From Rhizobiales bacterium YIM 77505 (lineage in GTDB: Bacteria > Pseudomonadota > Alphaproteobacteria > Rhizobiales > Beijerinckiaceae): 64,000 nt of DNA. Both the position numbers and the translations under genes were made by a program. Positions 59,792 to 64,000 of this stretch are shown one piece after another. The stretch covers positions 496,001 through 560,000 of the forward strand of contig JQNH01000001.1 in the NCBI GenBank assembly GCA_000745135.1, given 5' to 3'. Each line of letters opens with the position of its first letter. Positions within the stretch are counted from its first letter, which is position 1. The notes under the pieces are model-generated. The model ran no database searches. It was not told the origin of the DNA and worked only from the letters and a program-made list of their open reading frames with translations.

Positions 59792-60520
59792 TCAGATCAG
59801 GTTCAGGCGCCTTTCGAGGAAGTCGGCGAGGTCGTTGGTGATGTGGTCGATGTGCGGCGCCTGCACCGCCTCCTGCTCGAAGGACTCGCGGAACGGGTCG
59901 ATGGTCTTCGGGATGACGAGGGTGGTGGTCATGCCGAGGTCGTGCGGCACCACGAGGTTCTTGGCGATATCCTCGAACATCGCCGCTCGCGTCGGGTCGA
60001 CGACGTGCTTCTCCAGGAAGCGCTCATAGGCGCGCCGGTCGGGCTTGGGCACGTAGCCCGAATCCACGATGTCGAACACGTCCTCGAAATGGTCCCGGAT
60101 ACCGAGCTTGGCCGCGACGGCTTCGGCGTGCTTGCGCGACCCGTTGGTCAGGATGAGCTTGCGGCCGGGCAGCGCCTCGATGGCGCGGCCGAGGCGCGGG
60201 TTCATCTCGATCGAGGAATGGTCGATGTCATGGGCGAAGTCGAGGAACTCGTACGGGTCGATGCCCTCTTCGTCCATCAGCGCCTTCAGCGTCGTGCCGT
60301 AGCGATGATAGAAGTATTTCTGCAGCGCCCGCGCCGAGAGGCCGTCGATGCCGTAGAGCTCGGCGATGAAGAGGGTGATGCGATCATCGACCTGCGGCCA
60401 TACCCGCGCCTCGTGGGGATAGAGGGTGTTGTCGAGGTCGAAGATCCACGTCTCCACGTGCCGGAACCCGCGCGCATTGGCGGCGGAGAGGTGGGGTTGC
60501 GAGGGAATCGAATGGTTCAT
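59792..60520 (-). CDS. HAD-family pyrimidine 5'-nucleotidase
   Basis: This 242-residue HAD hydrolase has motif I DLDNTLYP (about residues 28-35), motif II LTNGSRKH, and motif III/IV KPDRRAYERF and FEDIAKNL. These are typical of the pyrimidine 5'-nucleotidase group (SDT1/YjjG-like), which dephosphorylates UMP or related nucleotides. It lies behind argB on the same strand, separated by 201 bases. Confidence 0.9.
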   Translation of the reverse strand: MNHSIPSQPHLSAANARGFRHVETWIFDLDNTLYPHEARVWPQVDDRITLFIAELYGIDGLSARALQKYFYHRYGTTLKALMDEEGIDPYEFLDFAHDIDHSSIEMNPRLGRAIEALPGRKLILTNGSRKHAEAVAAKLGIRDHFEDVFDIVDSGYVPKPDRRAYERFLEKHVVDPTRAAMFEDIAKNLVVPHDLGMTTTLVIPKTIDPFRESFEQEAVQAPHIDHITNDLADFLERRLNLI

Positions 60521-60534
60521 CAGCGGACGAAAAT

Positions 60535-60550
60535 GGGGCCGTGAGGCCCC
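60535..60550 (-). terminator. Weak terminator-like hairpin after argB
   Basis: On the minus strand GGGGCC-TCAC-GGCCCC is followed by ATTTTCG. It lies between argB and the nucleotidase gene. The T-run is short, so this is only possible. Confidence 0.35.
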
Positions 60551-60721
60551 AAGCAGTGTCGCAGGATACGATGAACAAAGGTCGAGTTGAAGGGTGAGCC
60601 GTCATTGCGGGCTTGTCGAGGGCTCCGGCAGGAGCCGGAACGCACGCGAGCGCCAACCGAGTCGCCACCCCGTCATGGATTCCGAGCTCGGACCTTCGGT
60701 CCGCGCCGGAGCACGAGGGCG

Positions 60722-61618
60722 CTACCCCCGTCGGATCAAGGTGCCCGCGCCATGGTCGGTGAAGAGCTCGAGCAGGACCGCGTGCGGCACCTTGCCGTCG
60801 AGGATGACGACGGCTTCGACCCCCTGTTCGAGAGCGTAGATGCAGGTCTCGATCTTGGGGATCATGCCGTCGGTAATGGTCCCATCGGCGATCAGGCGCC
60901 GACAATCGTCGACGGTCAGCTCAGGGATGAGGTTTCGCTCCTTGTCGAGCACGCCGGCCACGTCCGTGAGGAGGAGGAGCCGCTTGGCTCCCATCGCCCC
61001 CGCGATGGCCCCTGCAAAGGTGTCGGCATTCACATTGTAGGTCTGCCCGTCGGCGCCGACCGCCACGGGGGCGAGCACCGGGATGAGCTCGGCCTTGAGC
61101 ACGGCATCGAGCACGCTGCGGTCCACGCGCTCGGGCTCCCCGACAAACCCAAGGTCGACATGCTTCTCGATGTTGGAATCAGGGTCGACGACGGTGCGCC
61201 GCGCCTTGCGCGCCGTGACCATGTTGCCGTCCTTGCCGCACAGGCCGATGGCCTTGCCGCCTTCCGCCGAGATCCAGCCGACGATCTGCTTGTTGATGGA
61301 GCCGGCGAGCACCATTTCGACCACCTCGACGGTCGCCTCGTCGGTAACGCGCAGGCCCGCCTTGAACTCGGACTGGATGCCGAGCTTGTCGAGCATGCGC
61401 CCGATCTGCGGTCCGCCCCCATGCACGACGATGGGCTTCAGCCCCGACTGCTCGAGGAGCACGATGTCCTCGGCGAAATCCTCTGCCGCGGCGCGGTCGC
61501 CCATGGCGTGGCCGCCATATTTGATGACCACGACCTCCTGGTCGTAGCGCTGCATGTGCGGCAAGGCCTGCACCAGGATTTCAGCCTGCACATGCACATT
61601 GGGCAAGGGCTCTTTCAT
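60722..61618 (-). CDS. argB: Acetylglutamate kinase
   Basis: ArgB phosphorylates N-acetylglutamate, the second step of arginine synthesis. It has 298 residues, usual length. Motifs: [12 protein letters not shown] near the N-terminus, [12 protein letters not shown], an ornithine/arginine feedback region, and [10 protein letters not shown]. The N-terminal [21 protein letters not shown] helix is the extension found in the arginine-inhibited form. DUF423 and a lipoprotein gene now lie between it and engB. Confidence 0.97.
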   Translation of the reverse strand: MKEPLPNVHVQAEILVQALPHMQRYDQEVVVIKYGGHAMGDRAAAEDFAEDIVLLEQSGLKPIVVHGGGPQIGRMLDKLGIQSEFKAGLRVTDEATVEVVEMVLAGSINKQIVGWISAEGGKAIGLCGKDGNMVTARKARRTVVDPDSNIEKHVDLGFVGEPERVDRSVLDAVLKAELIPVLAPVAVGADGQTYNVNADTFAGAIAGAMGAKRLLLLTDVAGVLDKERNLIPELTVDDCRRLIADGTITDGMIPKIETCIYALEQGVEAVVILDGKVPHAVLLELFTDHGAGTLIRRG

Positions 61619-61694
61619 CGGGCGCTCCGGAAGAGGATTCGGGCTGGTGTAAAGCGCAAAACCGCGCGCCTTGCTAGCGCGTCATCGACAGGAG

Positions 61695-62069
61695 TCAGGC
61701 GCCGCGCCCGCCGATCAGCGCGGCGAGGGCGAGGAGCGCCCAACCGCCCATCATGAGAAACCCGCCCATCGGGGCCGCCATCGGGAACAGACCGGCGCCA
61801 CGCCAGGCGCGAAGAGCAAGGTCGCCGGCGAACAATGCGATGCCGATGATCATCGCCCATCCGGCAAGCCGGCCGACGGAAGGCTGGACGAAGCCGTTTC
61901 CGGCGAGCGCGACAAGGCCGACAAGCGCCGCCGCATGGATGAGCAGGAAGCGGGCGGCGGTCTCGAGCTGAGAGCCGCCCGTGGCATGAGCGGCCACGGC
62001 CGAGAGCGCAACGCCACCGAAGCCGGCAAGCGCCGCCAAGGTCAGAAGCAGACGATCGAAGACATCCAT
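61695..62069 (-). CDS. DUF423 family membrane protein
   Basis: The 124-residue protein has four hydrophobic helices and the DUF423 pattern (LTLAALAGFGGVALSAVAAHA, then ETAARFLLIHAAALVGL and APMGGFLMMGGWALLAL). The family is widespread and uncharacterised. ATG 62069 (MDVFDRLLL) is used; an upstream in-frame ATG lacks hydrophobic context. It follows the lipoprotein gene divergently. Confidence 0.88.
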   Translation of the reverse strand: MDVFDRLLLTLAALAGFGGVALSAVAAHATGGSQLETAARFLLIHAAALVGLVALAGNGFVQPSVGRLAGWAMIIGIALFAGDLALRAWRGAGLFPMAAPMGGFLMMGGWALLALAALIGGRGA

Positions 62070-62234
62070 TGCCGGTGGTCCTGATAGGAGCGTGACAATA
62101 CTGGATCGCCGCCTTTCGGGGAGAGCGTCTCGAACCACAGCCGTCCTGCGGCGTTAGCCCGGCAGTCGCCGTTCGGCGGCGCCAGGGCCAAGCTTTCCCG
62201 CTTCTCGGTGCGGAAGGCGAGAAGGAGGAGCAAC

Positions 62235-62537
62235 ATGCACAAGATCGCATTCATCGCCGCCGTCTGCCTCGCGGCGGCCGCTTGCACGCCGACCACGTCC
62301 GGCACGGCGGGCGGCGCGGTCGTCGGGGCCACCACGGGAGCGGTCGTCGGCGGTCCGGTTGGCGCTGTGGTGGGAGGCGGCATCGGGGCTGCGGCCGGAG
62401 CCACGACCGGCGCGGCGGTTGAGGCCGATGCCCGAAGGCGCACGGCCATGGCAAGCCCCGGCCGCTGCTATGTCTATGACGAGACGGGCAACATCGCGCT
62501 TGATCGTCGCGGGCGTCCGGTCACCACCCGCTGCTGA
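62235..62537 (+). CDS. Glycine-zipper lipoprotein
   Basis: A 100-residue lipoprotein with signal MHKIAFIAAVCLAAAAC and lipid-modified Cys17. A Gly/Ala/Val-rich glycine-zipper helix follows (about 25-60; VVGATTGAVVGGPVGAVVG and similar). The tail contains GRCYVYDETGNI. Such proteins insert in the outer membrane or pack on it. AAGGAGGAGCAAC supplies the ribosome site; the start at 62235 is fixed by it. Confidence 0.82.
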   Translation: MHKIAFIAAVCLAAAACTPTTSGTAGGAVVGATTGAVVGGPVGAVVGGGIGAAAGATTGAAVEADARRRTAMASPGRCYVYDETGNIALDRRGRPVTTRC

Positions 62538-62606
62538 TTCGCGGCTCGTCAGCCGGGCGGGCTCGGGCGACGCCCGGGCCCTCTTTACGTGTGGGCGGCT
62601 CCTGGC

Positions 62607-63257
62607 TCACGCGCGCTCCGCGACAAGCCTCGCGATGGCTGCGCGGAGTTCCGGGATGCCGAGGCCGGTGTGGCTCGAGGTCGGCTGCACGACGGGGAAG
62701 GCGGCCGGACGTTTGGCGAGGGCTTCGGCGGTCGTGGCGACCCGTCCCTCCAGCTCGCCCTTCTTCAGCTCGTCTGCCTTGGTCAGCACGACCTGATAGG
62801 ACACCGCCGCCTTGTCGAGGATGTCGAGCACGCTGGCGTCGGCAGGCTTGAGCCCATGGCGCGCATCGATGAGCAGATAGACCCGGGCGAGGTTTGCGCG
62901 CCCGCGCAAATAGGCGTGGATGAGTACCGTCCACGCCTGCACCTTGTCTTTCGGGACGGCGGCGTAGCCGTAGCCTGGCATGTCGACGAGGGTCAGCCGG
63001 CCGCCGATGTCGAAGAAGTTGAGCTCCTGGGTCCGCCCAGGGGTATGTGAAGTGCGGGCGAGCGTCTTGCGCCCGGTGAGCGCGTTGACGAGGCTCGATT
63101 TCCCCACGTTCGACCGGCCCGCGAAGGCGATTTCGAGGCCCTGCATGGGCGGCAGGTTGTCGATGCGGCTTGCCGCCCAGACGAAGCCGGCCTCCCCCGC
63201 AAACAGCTTGCGGCCGGCCTCCAGAAAGGGGGCGAGATCGCCGGGGGCGTCCAACAT
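62607..63257 (-). CDS. engB: Ribosome biogenesis GTP-binding protein EngB
   Basis: EngB (YsxC/YihA) is a TRAFAC GTPase required for 50S ribosome assembly. The 216 residues show G1 [12 protein letters not shown]2 region [11 protein letters not shown]3 VDMPGYGYA and G4 LTKADEL. It precedes yidC's downstream end in reverse order (yidC, engB) as in most Rhizobiales, though here 479 bases of repeats separate them. Confidence 0.97.
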   Translation of the reverse strand: MLDAPGDLAPFLEAGRKLFAGEAGFVWAASRIDNLPPMQGLEIAFAGRSNVGKSSLVNALTGRKTLARTSHTPGRTQELNFFDIGGRLTLVDMPGYGYAAVPKDKVQAWTVLIHAYLRGRANLARVYLLIDARHGLKPADASVLDILDKAAVSYQVVLTKADELKKGELEGRVATTAEALAKRPAAFPVVQPTSSHTGLGIPELRAAIARLVAERA

Positions 63258-63404
63258 GGGATGAAGCTACCGGTTAAGGGGACGGTTTCAAGGGGAGGGG
63301 ATCGCCGCGGGGGCCGGCTCCGCCGTTCCGGCCTGACCCGAAGCGGGCCGTCGCGCAACTTCGCATCACGCGGTTCCAGACGCCGGATCGCTGTCCGGAG
63401 CAGG

Positions 63405-63710
63405 CAGCCTCCAGGCGGTGCTGCTCCGTCCCAGGCTTCCGGAAAAGAGGGAAGTGCTTCAGTGCAAACCTTACAATCGTGGATCAGGCGAGAACCTCCC
63501 TGCCACCCTTCACCCTCTTTCCCGGACACGTGGAGTGCCGAAGGCACGGAACGCAGTCCGGGACTGAAGCGCAACAACTTGCTGCGCAGCAGCACTGTAT
63601 AGGTGGCGCAACAGGTAGAGCCGCTGCACAGCAAGAGTTATAGCGCTTCCGGGAAAGCGGCGGCGGTGGAGGTTCAAGCGCGAGGCTTTCCACCGCCTTT
63701 CCCGTATCGA
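63405..63710. repeat. Cluster of palindromic repeats between yidC and engB (dispersed family copy 3)
   Basis: The 479-base gap 63258-63736 has no plausible gene. It holds an AGGCTTCCGGAAAAG block near 63433, a long hairpin TTCCCGGAC.../...GTCCGGGA (about 63529-63563) with an inner GTGCCGAAGGCAC stem, a TTGCTGCGCAGCAG stem (63579 on), and a hairpin GGGAAAGCGG.../...CGCCTTTCCC near 63651-63703. The middle block is the one shared with 13.9 and 20.2 kb. Confidence 0.82.
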
Positions 63711-63736
63711 TCCAAGCGCTGGCGGCGAGCGTCAGG

Positions 63737-64000
63737 CTACCCCTTCGCTGGGGCTTTTCTCGCGAAGGTGTTGCGCAGGTTGTCCCACAGCTCGACCTTC
63801 ACGCCGTTCTTCCGCATGATGAAGTATTGCTGGAGGATCGAGAGCAGGTTGTTCCAGGCCCAGTAGATCACAAGCCCGGCCGGGAAGGACGCCAGCATGA
63901 AGGTGAAGATCAGCGGCATCCAGGCGAAGACCTGCTTCTGAACCGGGTCCGGCGGCTCAGGGTTCATCTTCATCTGCAGCCACATGGTGATGCCCATGAT
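63737..64000 (-). CDS. yidC: Membrane protein insertase YidC, C-terminal fragment (cut by window edge)
   Basis: These 87 residues are the end of YidC, which inserts and folds inner-membrane proteins. Visible are the last helices: [40 protein letters not shown] and [13 protein letters not shown], followed by a short basic tail. The frame stays open to the window edge at 64000, so the gene continues beyond it. engB follows downstream on the same strand. Confidence 0.95.
   Translation of the reverse strand: MMGITMWLQMKMNPEPPDPVQKQVFAWMPLIFTFMLASFPAGLVIYWAWNNLLSILQQYFIMRKNGVKVELWDNLRNTFARKAPAKG

Overview
The window is high-GC DNA from an alphaproteobacterium, most likely of the order Hyphomicrobiales (Rhizobiales). 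This is judged from gene content and order: an S49 peptidase beside glyQ/glyS; pdxH, a J-domain gene, fabI, a histidine phosphatase, aroC, ribB and an HDAC-like gene in a row; and the yidC, engB, argB neighbourhood. A CIRCE-controlled groESL operon and CtrA-type TTAA-N7-TTAA sites fit the same group. The genus cannot be fixed by eye.

Layout. 1-11.4 kb: envelope proteins, glycyl-tRNA synthetase (glyQ, glyS), hemF-trmL, an ABC exporter, a MATE exporter and a DUF3096 peptide. 11.4-22.6 kb: carbon-acid metabolism, with an orphan TctC receptor, a LutA-like Fe-S protein, cytochrome c, the glycolate oxidase operon glcD-(toxin-antitoxin)-glcE-glcF and malate synthase G (glcB). Together glcDEF and glcB convert glycolate to glyoxylate and then malate. 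22.7-34.1 kb: a DUF2076 protein, an L,D-transpeptidase, a CheZ-like phosphatase, a flippase, an EamA transporter, groES-groEL with promoter, CIRCE and terminator, an SsuABC-type importer and a PRC-barrel protein. 34.2-37.0 kb: three insertion sequences joined end to end. 37.0-51.9 kb: a five-gene minus-strand set (pdxH to a TIGR02301 protein), then the conserved plus-strand block J-domain, fabI, phosphatase, aroC, ribB. A 4-kb Pls-type non-ribosomal peptide synthetase lies inside that block. 52-64 kb: a TAXI-TRAP transporter, an aminotransferase-SDR pair, a YidB-like protein, a pyrimidine 5'-nucleotidase, argB, engB and the C-terminal end of yidC.

Small palindromic repeats occur throughout, between genes and also inside glyS, where two copies lie in frame and lengthen the protein by roughly 75-80 residues. 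A shared block of about 30 bases recurs in three intergenic repeats near 13.9, 20.2 and 63.6 kb.

The best candidate for an unusual system is the 1353-residue synthetase at 43756-47817. It has one adenylation domain, one carrier domain and six predicted membrane spans separating three soluble C-terminal modules. This is the architecture of epsilon-poly-L-lysine synthetase, and the hand-derived specificity residues suggest a basic amino acid. Other notable points are the toxin-antitoxin pair translationally coupled inside the glc operon, and two IS5-family transposases whose stop codons fall within their CTAG target sites. No tRNA, rRNA or CRISPR array was seen.
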